This document shows positions 1 to 8,490 of a DNA stretch of 39,333 bases, piece by piece. The stretch comes from Xanthobacteraceae bacterium (lineage in GTDB: Bacteria; Pseudomonadota; Alphaproteobacteria; Rhizobiales; Xanthobacteraceae). Made by a program: the position numbers and the translations under genes. The notes below the pieces were generated by a model that did not search any database, was not told where the DNA came from, and worked only from the letters and a program-made list of their open reading frames with translations. The stretch covers positions 1 through 39,333 of the forward strand of contig JASHPU010000035.1 of NCBI GenBank assembly GCA_030037885.1. Reading direction: 5' to 3'. The stretch's first letter is position 1. The number at the start of each line of letters is the position of its first letter.

Positions 1-766
1 CGTCGATGTGCTCGTACAAGTCGATGTGACTTTGCACGTAATGCTCTTCGGGGTGCATATTCTTCCAACCCTGGAGCATGAATTCGCCGCGCATCAAGCC
101 GCCGCCAAGCGCAACGAGCTCCTCGTAAAAGCTGATCGGATAAGCGTGGGCCATGCGCTTGACGGGACCGTTGCCGGCATCGGTGTCTATCGGAGCGCCG
201 GCAAGCACAAGCATTGCGACCTTGGACGGGAAACGCGCGGCAAGCATGGCAGCCATCCAGCCGCCCTGGCATAGTCCGACCAGATTTACTCTGCCGCCGA
301 CGTCGTCGACACACACGATGAGTTCGGCGAGATACTGATCGATCTCTAGGTCCTTCATATCATCGGTCGCCGACTTCCAATCCGTCAGAAAGACACGCCG
401 GATGCCGTGGTCGCGCAGCGTCTCCATCAGGCTTTGTCCGGGACGGTAGTCGGCAATCATCGCCGAATGGCCGGCATAGGGAGCAATAACGATCGTCGGA
501 ATTCCGGCGACTTCCGCCGATGAATAACTCCGAAATTTCATTGTTCGCAGGTCCAGCTGGACCTCGTTCTGCGTTGCGAGCTGTGGACGTAACTCGCCAT
601 GGATTTTCGCCTCCTCTGCGAGGAATTTCAGATTCCTGGCGTAGAGATCGAGGCCCCGTTCGGCCAGCCGCGCCGCGGCGACCATCGGCCAAAACAAAGG
701 GACGTTGACGCCCGCCAGTTCGCGGGTTTGCGGATGCGACGATGGAGGTGACGACGGATCGATCAT
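1..766 (-). CDS. PHA-synthase-like alpha/beta hydrolase (3' end beyond window)
   Basis: The minus-strand frame is open from an ATG at 766 to the left edge, so about 255 N-terminal residues are visible and the C-terminus is missing. The nucleophile elbow reads VGLCQGGW, matching the G-x-C-x-G-G lipase-like box of polyhydroxyalkanoate synthases, where Cys replaces the usual Ser. Before it comes an IAPYAGHSAMIADYRPGQS segment and a DWKSAT segment, as in PhaC and PHB depolymerase folds. By family it should act on polyhydroxyalkanoate or an acyl thioester; the direction is not decidable here. It starts 11 bases after the CBS gene stop and is probably the last visible gene of the pta-ackA operon. 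That context suggests storage or overflow metabolism of acyl-CoA under low oxygen (inference). Confidence 0.75.
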   Translation of the reverse strand, partial: MIDPSSPPSSHPQTRELAGVNVPLFWPMVAAARLAERGLDLYARNLKFLAEEAKIHGELRPQLATQNEVQLDLRTMKFRSYSSAEVAGIPTIVIAPYAGHSAMIADYRPGQSLMETLRDHGIRRVFLTDWKSATDDMKDLEIDQYLAELIVCVDDVGGRVNLVGLCQGGWMAAMLAARFPSKVAMLVLAGAPIDTDAGNGPVKRMAHAYPISFYEELVALGGGLMRGEFMLQGWKNMHPEEHYVQSHIDLYEHID

Positions 767-777
767 GGGTTTCCGTC

Positions 778-1782
778 TCAAATGCCCCAAATCAGGAACA
801 GGCCGATATCGCCTGGGACGCCTCCGGGAAAATCGAGCACCTGGGCGGCGATATGGAACCCGCGGGGCTTCAGATCGCGCTCCCAGCGCAGATAGATCTC
901 CGCTGCCTCGCCGCGCAGCGTCGCCGGCCAGCCCGGCTCGGGGACGTTGATCGCTCGACCGCCGTCGCTGCATAAACGGCTCGGGAAACGCAGCAACATG
1001 AACTCCTTTTCGCCATTTGCGGCCGCTTGCCGTGCCCGGTGCAAAATATTGCGCCAAGCTTCGTCGGAGATATGCTCATCAATCAGTTGTGCAACACGCT
1101 GCTGGTGTTGTTCCGCCGCAGCGCGGCGCGCTTCCTCACGCTTGCGGCCCCGCTGGTGCTCGAAATCTTCCACCAGCCTGCGAAAGTCGGCCGCCTGCAA
1201 GCCTGGTTTCCTGTGTTCGGATGGTCCAGCCGAGGCTTCGGGCGGTTCTGGCGAGCGGCGAAGACCAAAGCGTTCGTCGAGCCCGGCGATCGCGCTCGCC
1301 AACAGACCGACTTTGCGCGGAGGGATCGGCGCCGACTCTTGGGCCATTGTCCGCAATAGGTCGGCGCGGCTCACAATTCCGACGACCCGGCTGTCTCGGA
1401 TCACCGGCACCCGCTTGATGCGATAGGTTTGCAGGAGGCGCGCGATCTCGCCGGCATCGGTATCTTCCTCGACAGTGACGACCGGCGCAGCCATGATATC
1501 GCGCGCACGGCGTTCGTCGTGTCCTAAGCTCGCCAGAAAATCCGCGTTGAGCGCTTCGCCCTCAGCCAGAATGTCGAGCCACCAATCGCGCCGGGCCTCG
1601 CGGCTCGGTTCGTCGCGGCCGATGAGGTCGCCTTCGCTGACCATGCCGATTGGAGCGCCCGTGTCATCCACGACGGGCACCGCGCTGATGCTTCTGTCGA
1701 CAAGCAGCTTTGCGATCGCACGCATCGGCGTGTCGGGCCGCACCGATACGACATCCGGGGTCATGATCTCGCGTGCCTTCAT
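778..1782 (-). CDS. CBS-domain pair protein
   Basis: The protein has 334 residues. Two CBS motifs are visible: residues about 1-60 (REIMTPDVVSV, PVVDD, GMVSEGDL) and about 93-148 (RDIMAAPVVTV, RIKRVPVIRD, GIVSRADLL). Tandem CBS domains form a Bateman module that usually binds adenine nucleotides and senses energy charge. The C-terminal half (about 155-334) is charged and has no domain I recognise; a BON domain, present in the paralogue at 4098-4829, is not evident. It starts 7 bases after acetate kinase, so it is very likely co-transcribed with pta-ackA and may regulate that pathway or the following hydrolase (inference). The ATG at 1782 begins directly with the CBS motif, which supports this start. 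Confidence 0.85.
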   Translation of the reverse strand: MKAREIMTPDVVSVRPDTPMRAIAKLLVDRSISAVPVVDDTGAPIGMVSEGDLIGRDEPSREARRDWWLDILAEGEALNADFLASLGHDERRARDIMAAPVVTVEEDTDAGEIARLLQTYRIKRVPVIRDSRVVGIVSRADLLRTMAQESAPIPPRKVGLLASAIAGLDERFGLRRSPEPPEASAGPSEHRKPGLQAADFRRLVEDFEHQRGRKREEARRAAAEQHQQRVAQLIDEHISDEAWRNILHRARQAAANGEKEFMLLRFPSRLCSDGGRAINVPEPGWPATLRGEAAEIYLRWERDLKPRGFHIAAQVLDFPGGVPGDIGLFLIWGI

Positions 1783-1789
1783 GGCGGCA

Positions 1790-3004
1790 TCAATCCTGCA
1801 GTGCCGGGGAGGCCACGCGGTCGAGGAGGCGCCTGGTATGGCGCGCTATCATCAAGTTTTCATCGGTCGGAATGCACCAGGCCGAGGCGCGCGAATTCTT
1901 GACCGAAATGCGCCGGCTACCTACCGAATTTGCCGTCTCATCCAAAACAATCCCGATCCAATTCGCATCTTTGCAGACGCGAGCTCGTATCTCAGGAGCG
2001 TGTTCGCCGATACCCGCCGTAAAGACGATGGCGTCAAGCCCGCCAAGCGCAGCCACCAGCGACCCGAGCTCGCGACCGATCCGGTAGACGAACAGATCGA
2101 CCGCTTCTTTCGCTCCCGGACGGTCACTTGCAAGCAGGGTCCTCATGTCGCTCGACAGACCGGAGACACCAAGAAGCCCTGAGCGCTCATAGAGCAGTTT
2201 TTCGACCTCCGACACGCTCATCTGATCGTGCTGGAGCAGGTAAAGGATCACGCCGGGATCAAGGGCGCCCGTACGGGTCCCCATCGGCAAGCCGTCCAAA
2301 GCCGTGAATCCCATCGTTGTCGCAACGCTACGGCCCTTATCGATCGCACACATGCTGGCGCCGTTACCGAGATGCGCGATCACAATCTTGCCGTCAACGC
2401 ATTCCGGCGCAACTTGCGGCAGCACCGAAGTGATGTATTCGTACGAGAGACCGTGAAAGCCGTAGCGACGCACGCCTCTCGTCGTAAGCGAGCGGGGCAA
2501 GGCAAATTGCTGGGCTATCGACGGAGCCGTTGCGTGAAACGCGGTATCAAAGCAGGCCACCTGCGGCACCTTGGGTGCAACTGCACTGACCGCGCGGATC
2601 GCGGAGATGTGGTGCGGCTGATGCAGCGGCGCCAATGGTATCAGCTCTTGCAGCACCGTCAGCACGCGGTCATCGATCACGACAGGTTCGGTATAGACTG
2701 CCCCACCATGAACGACACGGTGACCGACCCCCGAAAATCCAGCTTCGCTGCCGATGTGCGCACCGAACCAATCGTGAATGGCGCGCATGGCGCTCTCGTG
2801 ATCATGACCGGTTATCGGCTGATCGATCAGTGTTTTGTTGCCGGCATCGGCGATTTCGATTTGCGTCTCTTGCTCGCTCGCCTCGCCTATACCTTCAACT
2901 TGACCATGTGCCCCCAAGATCACTGATCGGTCGGCCGCGGTCTCGAACACCGAAAATTTCAAGCTGGACGATCCGGCATTGATGATGAGGAGCGGCTCGC
3001 GCAT
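1790..3004 (-). CDS. ackA: Acetate kinase
   Basis: Acetate kinase interconverts acetyl phosphate plus ADP with acetate plus ATP in the cytoplasm. The 404 residues match the usual length of about 400. The N-terminal phosphate loop IINAGSSSLKF, the GHRVVHGG motif, CFDTAFHATAP and AHLGNGASM are all present and characteristic of the acetokinase/ASKHA fold. It lies 5 bases after the phosphotransacetylase stop and 7 bases before the CBS protein, so the three genes form one tight transcription unit. With the adjacent FixK-like regulator and FixLJ, the likely role is substrate-level ATP formation when respiration is oxygen-limited (inference). No FixK box was found directly in front of the operon. 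Butyrate or propionate kinase activity cannot be excluded. Confidence 0.95.
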   Translation of the reverse strand: MREPLLIINAGSSSLKFSVFETAADRSVILGAHGQVEGIGEASEQETQIEIADAGNKTLIDQPITGHDHESAMRAIHDWFGAHIGSEAGFSGVGHRVVHGGAVYTEPVVIDDRVLTVLQELIPLAPLHQPHHISAIRAVSAVAPKVPQVACFDTAFHATAPSIAQQFALPRSLTTRGVRRYGFHGLSYEYITSVLPQVAPECVDGKIVIAHLGNGASMCAIDKGRSVATTMGFTALDGLPMGTRTGALDPGVILYLLQHDQMSVSEVEKLLYERSGLLGVSGLSSDMRTLLASDRPGAKEAVDLFVYRIGRELGSLVAALGGLDAIVFTAGIGEHAPEIRARVCKDANWIGIVLDETANSVGSRRISVKNSRASAWCIPTDENLMIARHTRRLLDRVASPALQD

Positions 3005-3009
3005 GAGCT

Positions 3010-3966
3010 TCAGTCCGAAAGCTTGCCGATTCCCAGAGCGGCGACCCGGCGCGCATGCGCGTAAAGCGCCGCTACTGCGCAGCTTGCCATCCGTGTGCGC
3101 ACATTGTCGGCGCGACTCGTCAGGATGATCGGAACCCGAGCGCCCAGCACGATGCCCGCCGCATCGGCGTCGGCGAGAAAGCTCAGCTCTTTCGCGAGCA
3201 TGTTACCGGCTTCAAGGTCCGGAACCAGCAGGATGTCGGCGTCGCCCGCCACGGATGACGTGATATGCTTGATGTTCGCCGCATCCCCGCTGATCGCGTT
3301 GTCGAAGGCAAGCGGCCCGTCCAACACGCCGCCCGTAATTTGGCCGCGGTCCGCCATTTTGCACAAAGCGGCGGCGTCGATTGTCGATGGAATCTTTGAC
3401 GTTATCGTCTCGACTGCGGAGAGGATCGCAACCTTCGGCCGATCGATCCGCAATGCCTGGGCGAGGTCGATGGCGTTCTGCACGATGTCGACCTTGTCAT
3501 CGAGCGTCGGAAAAATGTTGACCGCTGCATCAGTAATGAAGAGCGGCTTGGCATAGGTCGGAACGTCCATGATGAACACGTGGCTGATACGCCGGGCAGT
3601 GCGAATGCCGGTGTCCTTATTGACCACCTCCGCCAACAGCTCGTCCGTGTGCAGGCTCCCCTTCATCAACGTGTCCGCTTCGCCCGAGCGGATCATCTCC
3701 ACCGCCCTGGCCGCGGAGGCATGGCTGAATGGAGTATCGATAAGCTGCAGGCCGCCGATATCGAGATTGAGGGACGCCGCAAGCGCTCGAATGCGGGCTT
3801 CCGGTCCTACCAGGATCGGATGGATGATTTTGGCGTCGGCCGCCTCGACAACGCCACGGAGCGAAGCCTCGTCGCACGGATGGGCGACCACTGTTCGAAC
3901 CGGCGCGAGCGCATGGCAGGCGTAGATCAGAGCGTCGTATTTCGCATGCTTGCGCATATCGGTCAT
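3010..3966 (-). CDS. pta: Phosphate acetyltransferase (short Pta/Ptb type)
   Basis: This enzyme converts acetyl-CoA (or butyryl-CoA) plus phosphate to the acyl phosphate used by the kinase downstream. The 318 residues correspond to the catalytic PTA_PTB domain only, without the N-terminal DRTGG/AAA domains of long Pta. Family signatures include TDAAVNIFPTLDDKVDIVQNA, a conserved SAVETITSKIPST stretch and GGVLDGPLAFDNAIS. It precedes ackA by 5 bases. The sequence before the ATG at 3966 is pyrimidine-rich and shows no Shine-Dalgarno, yet no better in-frame start is visible upstream. Choosing Pta over phosphotransbutyrylase rests mainly on the coupling with ackA. Confidence 0.88.
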   Translation of the reverse strand: MTDMRKHAKYDALIYACHALAPVRTVVAHPCDEASLRGVVEAADAKIIHPILVGPEARIRALAASLNLDIGGLQLIDTPFSHASAARAVEMIRSGEADTLMKGSLHTDELLAEVVNKDTGIRTARRISHVFIMDVPTYAKPLFITDAAVNIFPTLDDKVDIVQNAIDLAQALRIDRPKVAILSAVETITSKIPSTIDAAALCKMADRGQITGGVLDGPLAFDNAISGDAANIKHITSSVAGDADILLVPDLEAGNMLAKELSFLADADAAGIVLGARVPIILTSRADNVRTRMASCAVAALYAHARRVAALGIGKLSD

Positions 3967-4097
3967 GACAGAGGAGGGGAGCGCAACAAGTCAACTCGCC
4001 GGTTCGGACTGAATACGCCTAAATCCCACAGACGGTTCCTTCGGGCGCACGGTACCCTCTCAAGCGACGAATGAGGCTGGTAAGCCGACGGTCCCAA

Positions 4098-4829
4098 TCA
4101 TGAGCCGGCCGCGTGCTCCTTCGCCTCATCCTCGGCAGAGGAAAACACCATCCCCGACATCGGCTCGACCCAGACCAGATGATCGTGTACCTCCTTCACA
4201 CCCGCCACATTTTCGACCAGGACGATCAGCCCGCGGCGTTCCCGCTCGTCCGTGATCACGCCCGACAGCTCAACGATACCGTTGCGGACTACGACATTGA
4301 CGTCCGGCGCCCAGTGCTGTCCCCCAAGGGCTGCCAAGATCTGGCTGCGGATCGACCAATCGGGACCCGCGGACGGTGCTGCCTGCCGAGCGAGACTCGC
4401 CAGGGCCAGCATAAGGTTGGCCCGACTGACGATGCCGACCATTCGCCCGTCTCGCACGACTGGAAGACGCTTGATGCGACGACTCTGCATCACTTCGACA
4501 AGGTGCTCCAGCGTATCTTCCTCCGTAACGGTGTACGGATCGGGCGTCATGATCTCTTCGACCTTGCGGCCCGACGCATGCACGTACTCGTCGGCGAGCC
4601 GTCCCGGGCCGATGATGAATTCAAGCCATTTCGGGCGGCCCCGTTGGGTTCCAAGCTCGCTACGGCGGAGAAAATCTCCTTCGGTCACGATGCCAACCAG
4701 CTTGTCGTCCTTATCGACGACGGGCAGGCCGCTGATATGGTTTTGCAGCATCAATCGTGCGGCCTTGAGCACCGACGCGCTCGCTTCGATCGAAGTCACC
4801 TTCGGCGTCATGACATCTTTGACCTGCAT
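4098..4829 (-). CDS. CBS pair plus BON domain protein
   Basis: With the start at 4829 the protein has 243 residues. Two CBS motifs (about 1-55, MQVKDVMTPKVTS; about 88-142, EEIMTPDPYTVTEEDT and RIKRLPVVRDG) are followed by a BON domain at about 158-222 (DVNVVVRNGIVELSGVITD, NVAGVKEVHDHL). CBS-BON proteins are common in alphaproteobacteria; CBS pairs usually bind adenylates and BON domains are thought to bind membrane or hydrophobic ligands. I prefer the ATG at 4829 over the one at 4859 because GGGAGAAGG stands just before it and the CBS motif begins immediately. It lies 38 bases after the Crp/Fnr gene on the same strand and 131 bases before pta, suggesting one hypoxia-linked operon. Confidence 0.85.
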   Translation of the reverse strand: MQVKDVMTPKVTSIEASASVLKAARLMLQNHISGLPVVDKDDKLVGIVTEGDFLRRSELGTQRGRPKWLEFIIGPGRLADEYVHASGRKVEEIMTPDPYTVTEEDTLEHLVEVMQSRRIKRLPVVRDGRMVGIVSRANLMLALASLARQAAPSAGPDWSIRSQILAALGGQHWAPDVNVVVRNGIVELSGVITDERERRGLIVLVENVAGVKEVHDHLVWVEPMSGMVFSSAEDEAKEHAAGS

Positions 4830-4867
4830 GGCCCTTCTCCCAATCTTGATTTGAGGCATTCGTCAAA

Positions 4868-5593
4868 TCAGCCGTTCATATGATCGAGGGCTGGGCGGTC
4901 GCGCAGCACGATCCGCCGGGATGTCGGCACTTCGATCATTGCCGAGCATTGCAGATATGACAGCGTCCGCGACACCGTCTCGATCGTGAGGCCGAGATAG
5001 TCCGCAATGTCCTGTCGAGACATCGGCAACTCGACGGTGTTGCTTTGCGGTGAACGTTCGGACATTTCCACCAAGAAAGTCGCCACGCGTTCCCGCGCGC
5101 TCTTGACGAGCAGCAGGATTCGACGCTGCATGTGCTCCAGCTGGCGGCTGGTGAGGGCCAACAGTTCTTGTGCGATCGAGGCGTCGCGACCGGCCACAGC
5201 ATTGAGCGCGCTGCGCTTCACTACCAGCACTCTCGTGTCGGCCATCGTTTCCGATGAGAGTCTGTGCTTATCGCCGCTCTCCAGCCCAAAAATGTCGCCG
5301 GGCAGGTGGAACGCACCGATCTGGCGCCGGCCATCACCGAGAATTTTGTAGGTGCGCACGCCGCCACTGACGACCTTGTAGATATAGTCGGCCGGCTCCT
5401 CTTCGCCGAAAACCTCGGCGCCGCGCGGATACGATATGACCGTGCCCATCAACCGCATCGTCCGGTCGAGCGAGCCCGCTCTGTCGGAGGCACCGAAGGC
5501 GGGACGCGCTTCGGCGCGGGGCATCACGGGAACCATGCGGCTTGGCGGACCAAAGCGAAGTGCGGCGCTGCGGACTACGGTCTGAGTAAGCAT
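4868..5593 (-). CDS. Crp/Fnr-family regulator, FixK-like
   Basis: This 241-residue DNA-binding activator has a cyclic-nucleotide-like beta barrel at about 50-150 (GEEEPADYIYKVVSGGVRTYK, FHLPGDIFGLE) and a C-terminal winged helix with the Fnr/FixK recognition helix MSRQDIADYLGLTIETVSRTL at 191-211. There is no N-terminal cysteine cluster, so it cannot carry an Fnr 4Fe-4S cluster; it fits FixK, whose activity depends on transcription by FixJ. A single Cys at 216 sits near the recognition helix, and redox control there is possible but unproven. It is divergent from fixL. The recognition residues E-xx-SR are those that read TTGA half-sites, and four such boxes lie within 5 kb. Which of several FixK paralogues this is cannot be told. 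Confidence 0.88.
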   Translation of the reverse strand: MLTQTVVRSAALRFGPPSRMVPVMPRAEARPAFGASDRAGSLDRTMRLMGTVISYPRGAEVFGEEEPADYIYKVVSGGVRTYKILGDGRRQIGAFHLPGDIFGLESGDKHRLSSETMADTRVLVVKRSALNAVAGRDASIAQELLALTSRQLEHMQRRILLLVKSARERVATFLVEMSERSPQSNTVELPMSRQDIADYLGLTIETVSRTLSYLQCSAMIEVPTSRRIVLRDRPALDHMNG

Positions 5594-5661
5594 GGCGTGT
5601 CTCCCGAATTGACGGCGAGGTATTGATGAGCCGGAGACCCAAACCGCAAAATTCAGATATT

Positions 5662-5688
5662 GTACCTAAGGGACAGCCCTTAAGGGCT
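5662..5688. promoter_or_regulatory. Candidate FixJ operator / palindrome between fixK-like gene and fixL
   Basis: The divergent intergenic region holds a perfect 14-base palindrome AGCCCTTAAGGGCT (5675-5688) preceded by a related half-site, GTACCTAAGGG (5662-5672). On the minus strand this reads as CCCTTAAGG followed by CCCTTAGGTAC, roughly 80 bases before the regulator's ATG. FixJ-dependent fixK promoters carry their activator site at a comparable distance. Assigning it to FixJ is inference from position; autoregulation by another factor is equally open. Confidence 0.4.
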
Positions 5689-5738
5689 ATCCGAAGTGTC
5701 AGCGCAGCCTATTGAATTTGCCTGCTTGGCGATGATCT

Positions 5739-7292
5739 ATGACGCGCTACCGCGGCAGCCCGACGATGGCAGACATGCTACCGAAAGCGCAAACCTACAC
5801 GTCTTGGATCGCGTTCAGGGGTGCCCCTTTGCCCGGCGCCGTCCTGCAATATGGCGTTGCGATCCTCGCCGTCGCCTTGGCGCTCGGGGTCAAGATCCTG
5901 CTGGTGTCGGCGCTGCGCGGGGAGGCCTCCTACCTGTTCTTCCTCCCGGCCGTATTGATCGCCTCCGCTCTGGGCGGATGGGGACCCGGCCTCCTGGCAA
6001 CGCTTCTCGGCCTCGGGATCGGCCTGTATTTCGTCATTGATGTCGGCTCGCCAGCGACCTCGGACCTCATCAATGTCGTGGTCTTCCTTTTGGTCGGCAT
6101 CGGCGTGTCGTGGCGCGGCGCGATTTTAAGCCGTTTCAGGCGCTCGGCGGTTTCCAGCGCGGACGACGCGCACGCGCGCGCGGCCCATCTGCAATCGATT
6201 CTCGACAGCATTCCCGAGGCCATGATCGTTATCGACGAACGCGGCATCATGCAATCGTTCAGCGCCATGGCGGAGCGGTTGTTCGGATACGGGGCGTCGG
6301 AAGTTCTGGGAAAAAACATCGCGATGTTGATGCCTTCGCCGTACCGTCAGGAGCACGATGGCTACCTTGAGCGCTATAGACGTACAGGCGAGCGCCGCAT
6401 CATCGGCATCGGCCGCGTCGTGGTCGCCCAGCGCAGGGACGGCTCGACATTCCCCATCGAACTTGCCGTCGGCGAGATGCGCGTGCGAGATCAGCGCTTC
6501 TTCACCGGGTTCATTCGCGACATCACGGAACGGCAGGAGACCAGGGCGCGTCTGCAGGAGCTGCAATCCGAACTCGTCCATATGTCGAGGCTTACCGCAA
6601 TGGGCGAGATGGCTTCAGCTCTGGCGCACGAACTTAACCAGCCGCTTTCCGCGATCGCCAACTACACGAAAGGCGCCCGCCGCCTCCTTGAGAACCGTTT
6701 CGACGATGGTGCCGCAGTGCTCCGCGATGCCATGGACAAGGCCGGGGAGCAAGCTCTGCGCGCGGGGCAAATAATCCGCCGGTTGCGCGACTTTGTCGCC
6801 CGCGGCGAGAGCGAACGGCGGGTCGAACACGTCAAGAAGCTCGTCGAAGAGGCCAGCGCGCTGGCGCTGGTAGGCGCCAAGGACAAGGGCGTGCACGTCA
6901 GCTTCGAATTCGATCCCCATAACAATCTCGTACTTGCCGACAAGGTGCAGGTGCAGCAGGTGTTGCTCAACCTGATACGCAATGCGATGGAGGCGATGGA
7001 GGACGCGCAGAGTCGCGAGCTTGTCGTTGCGACGTCGCTGACCAAGGACAATTTTGTCGAAATCAGCGTTTCCGATACCGGAACCGGTATCGCACCTGAG
7101 ATTATCGAGCAGCTTTTTCAGCCATTCGTCACGACGAAACGTCAGGGCATGGGCGTCGGGCTGTCGATCTCCCGCACCATCATCGAGGCGCACGGGGGCT
7201 CGATCGCGCCGCGTCCTAATCCCGGAGGCGGCACGATTTTTTCCTTCACTCTGCCTGCCGTAAACGAAGAGGAAGTCGGCAATGCCGTCTGA
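5739..7292 (+). CDS. fixL: Oxygen-sensing histidine kinase FixL
   Basis: FixL autophosphorylates when its haem loses O2 and passes the phosphate to FixJ. The 517 residues show about four membrane segments (about 36-56, 64-80, 82-100, 110-126), a haem PAS domain (about 148-265), a HisKA domain with phospho-acceptor His297 in [10 protein letters not shown], and an ATPase domain with N box [10 protein letters not shown] (411-420), DTGTG (446-450) and GMGVGLS (470-476). His206 in [10 protein letters not shown] and Arg226 in IGIGRV match the haem ligand His200 and the ligand-switch Arg220 of Bradyrhizobium FixL with a constant offset of 6, so oxygen sensing should be intact. Its stop overlaps fixJ by 11 bases. 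ATGs at 5766 and 5775 are alternative starts. Confidence 0.95.
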   Translation: MTRYRGSPTMADMLPKAQTYTSWIAFRGAPLPGAVLQYGVAILAVALALGVKILLVSALRGEASYLFFLPAVLIASALGGWGPGLLATLLGLGIGLYFVIDVGSPATSDLINVVVFLLVGIGVSWRGAILSRFRRSAVSSADDAHARAAHLQSILDSIPEAMIVIDERGIMQSFSAMAERLFGYGASEVLGKNIAMLMPSPYRQEHDGYLERYRRTGERRIIGIGRVVVAQRRDGSTFPIELAVGEMRVRDQRFFTGFIRDITERQETRARLQELQSELVHMSRLTAMGEMASALAHELNQPLSAIANYTKGARRLLENRFDDGAAVLRDAMDKAGEQALRAGQIIRRLRDFVARGESERRVEHVKKLVEEASALALVGAKDKGVHVSFEFDPHNNLVLADKVQVQQVLLNLIRNAMEAMEDAQSRELVVATSLTKDNFVEISVSDTGTGIAPEIIEQLFQPFVTTKRQGMGVGLSISRTIIEAHGGSIAPRPNPGGGTIFSFTLPAVNEEEVGNAV

Positions 7293-7902
7293 AGCAGGTA
7301 TCGTCCACGTCATCGATGATGATGAAGCGCTGCGCGATTCGCTCACATTCCTCCTAAGCACCGCCGGATTACAGGTGCAGACACATGCTTCGGCCACTGC
7401 GTTTCTCGCCGTGCTCCCTAACGCTGATTTGACGTGCATCGTTACCGATATACGTATGCCGGGAATGAGCGGGATCGACCTGCTGCGGCGGTTGAAGGAG
7501 CTCGGCCTCAGCGTCCCCGTTATCGTGGTCACCGGTCACGGTGACGTTCCGCTCGCGGTGGAGGCCATGAAATTCGGCGCCGCCGATTTTCTGGAAAAGC
7601 CATTCGACGACGATATCTTATTGGCGAGCGTGCGCTCGGCGCTGCGGCAGCAAGCAGGTGAGATCAAACGCCAGACGGAGCGCGCGGAGATCGATAGCCG
7701 TCTTGCGGCATTATCGCCACGTGAGCGTGACGTACTTGGCGGGCTGGTCGCCGGTCACGCCAATAAGCAGATCGCCTTCGATCTCGGCATCAGCCCGCGC
7801 ACGGTGGAAATCTACCGGGCCAACCTGATGGACAAAATGAAGGCAGGTAGCCTGTCCGATCTCGTGCGCATGGCGCTCATCGCCGGCATCCTCGGCCAGT
7901 AA
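7282..7902 (+). CDS. fixJ: Response regulator FixJ
   Basis: FixJ is the transcription activator phosphorylated by FixL. Of 206 residues, about 1-125 form the receiver (acidic pocket IDDDEA, phospho-acceptor Asp56 in [11 protein letters not shown], Thr84 in VVTGHGD, Lys106 in LEKPF). About 140-206 form a LuxR-type helix-turn-helix ([38 protein letters not shown]). It overlaps the end of fixL by 11 bases, implying translational coupling. Its expected target is a fixK promoter, and a FixK-like gene with a candidate operator lies just beyond fixL in the opposite direction. Confidence 0.95.
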   Translation: MPSEAGIVHVIDDDEALRDSLTFLLSTAGLQVQTHASATAFLAVLPNADLTCIVTDIRMPGMSGIDLLRRLKELGLSVPVIVVTGHGDVPLAVEAMKFGAADFLEKPFDDDILLASVRSALRQQAGEIKRQTERAEIDSRLAALSPRERDVLGGLVAGHANKQIAFDLGISPRTVEIYRANLMDKMKAGSLSDLVRMALIAGILGQ

Positions 7903-7915
7903 GCGCCGCCCTCAT

Positions 7916-7929
7916 TTGCGATAGATCAA
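7916..7929. promoter_or_regulatory. FixK/Fnr-type box 1
   Basis: TTGC-GATAGA-TCAA fits the consensus TTG(A/C)-N6-(T/G)CAA. It ends 59 bases before the ATG at 7988. If it is centred at -41.5 as in class II promoters, transcription starts near 7964, which favours the 7988 start over the GTG at 7955. Confidence 0.65.
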
Positions 7930-7987
7930 TGCGGAGACGCCGCATTGCCGCAATGTGGCATCTAAAACGTTACCGGATGCGAACGTC

Positions 7988-8392
7988 ATGCTCGATCAGG
8001 TCATCGAAGGAGGGCCGCAGGCCGCGGCAAGACGGCCCGTCGTCACGGTAGTTGACGACGATCCGGCAGTCTGCAGCTCACTCAAATTCGCGCTCGAATT
8101 GGAGGGCTTTACGGTACGCTCGTATCTCCGCGCCGCGGAAGTTCTGTGTGCCGGCGAGCATGACGCCTGCGATTGTTTCGTCATAGACCAGCGCATGCCG
8201 GGAATGACCGGCATGGAGTTGATCGAGACATTGCGCAGCCGCCGGGTTTCCACGCCAGCCATCCTGCTCGTCAGCCATCCGAACGCGGCAGTGAGCGCAC
8301 GAGCCGCCAAGGCCGCAATCCCCATCGTGGAAAAGCCGCTGTTGGGCAATGCGCTCATGGAGCGCATTCGCGAAGCATGTGGGTTCGACTGA
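7988..8392 (+). CDS. Receiver-only response regulator next to fixLJ
   Basis: This 134-residue protein has only a CheY-like receiver: acidic pocket VVDDDPAV, phospho-acceptor Asp67 in VIDQRMPGMTG, and Lys116 in VEKPLL. No DNA-binding output follows. Single-domain receivers of this kind are known in the fixLJ-fixK2 region of Bradyrhizobium. It could compete with FixJ for FixL phosphate or act as a phosphate sink (inference). The start at 7988 is chosen because the FixK box would place the transcript start near 7964; a GTG at 7955 would give 145 residues. The FixK box suggests induction by the product of the cascade, which would make it a feedback element. Confidence 0.85.
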   Translation: MLDQVIEGGPQAAARRPVVTVVDDDPAVCSSLKFALELEGFTVRSYLRAAEVLCAGEHDACDCFVIDQRMPGMTGMELIETLRSRRVSTPAILLVSHPNAAVSARAAKAAIPIVEKPLLGNALMERIREACGFD

Positions 8393-8417
8393 CAGCCGAA
8401 GTTTTTATCTGCGTCCG

Positions 8418-8431
8418 TTGACCCAGGTCAA
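8418..8431. promoter_or_regulatory. FixK/Fnr-type box 2
   Basis: TTGA-CCCAGG-TCAA is a clear match to the FixK/Fnr box, 60 bases before the ATG at 8491 of the membrane-protein gene. This spacing matches boxes 1 and 3. Confidence 0.75.
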
Positions 8432-8490
8432 AGCCGCCGCCGCAGATCGATGGCTTCATCCACCCAGGATCGAACATTGAGGTGGCTATC

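Noticed and set aside
3967..4097. Possible FixK box before pta
   Set aside because: The 130-base interval was scanned for TTG(A/C)-N6-(T/G)CAA; a TCAA is present but without a partner half-site at the right spacing.
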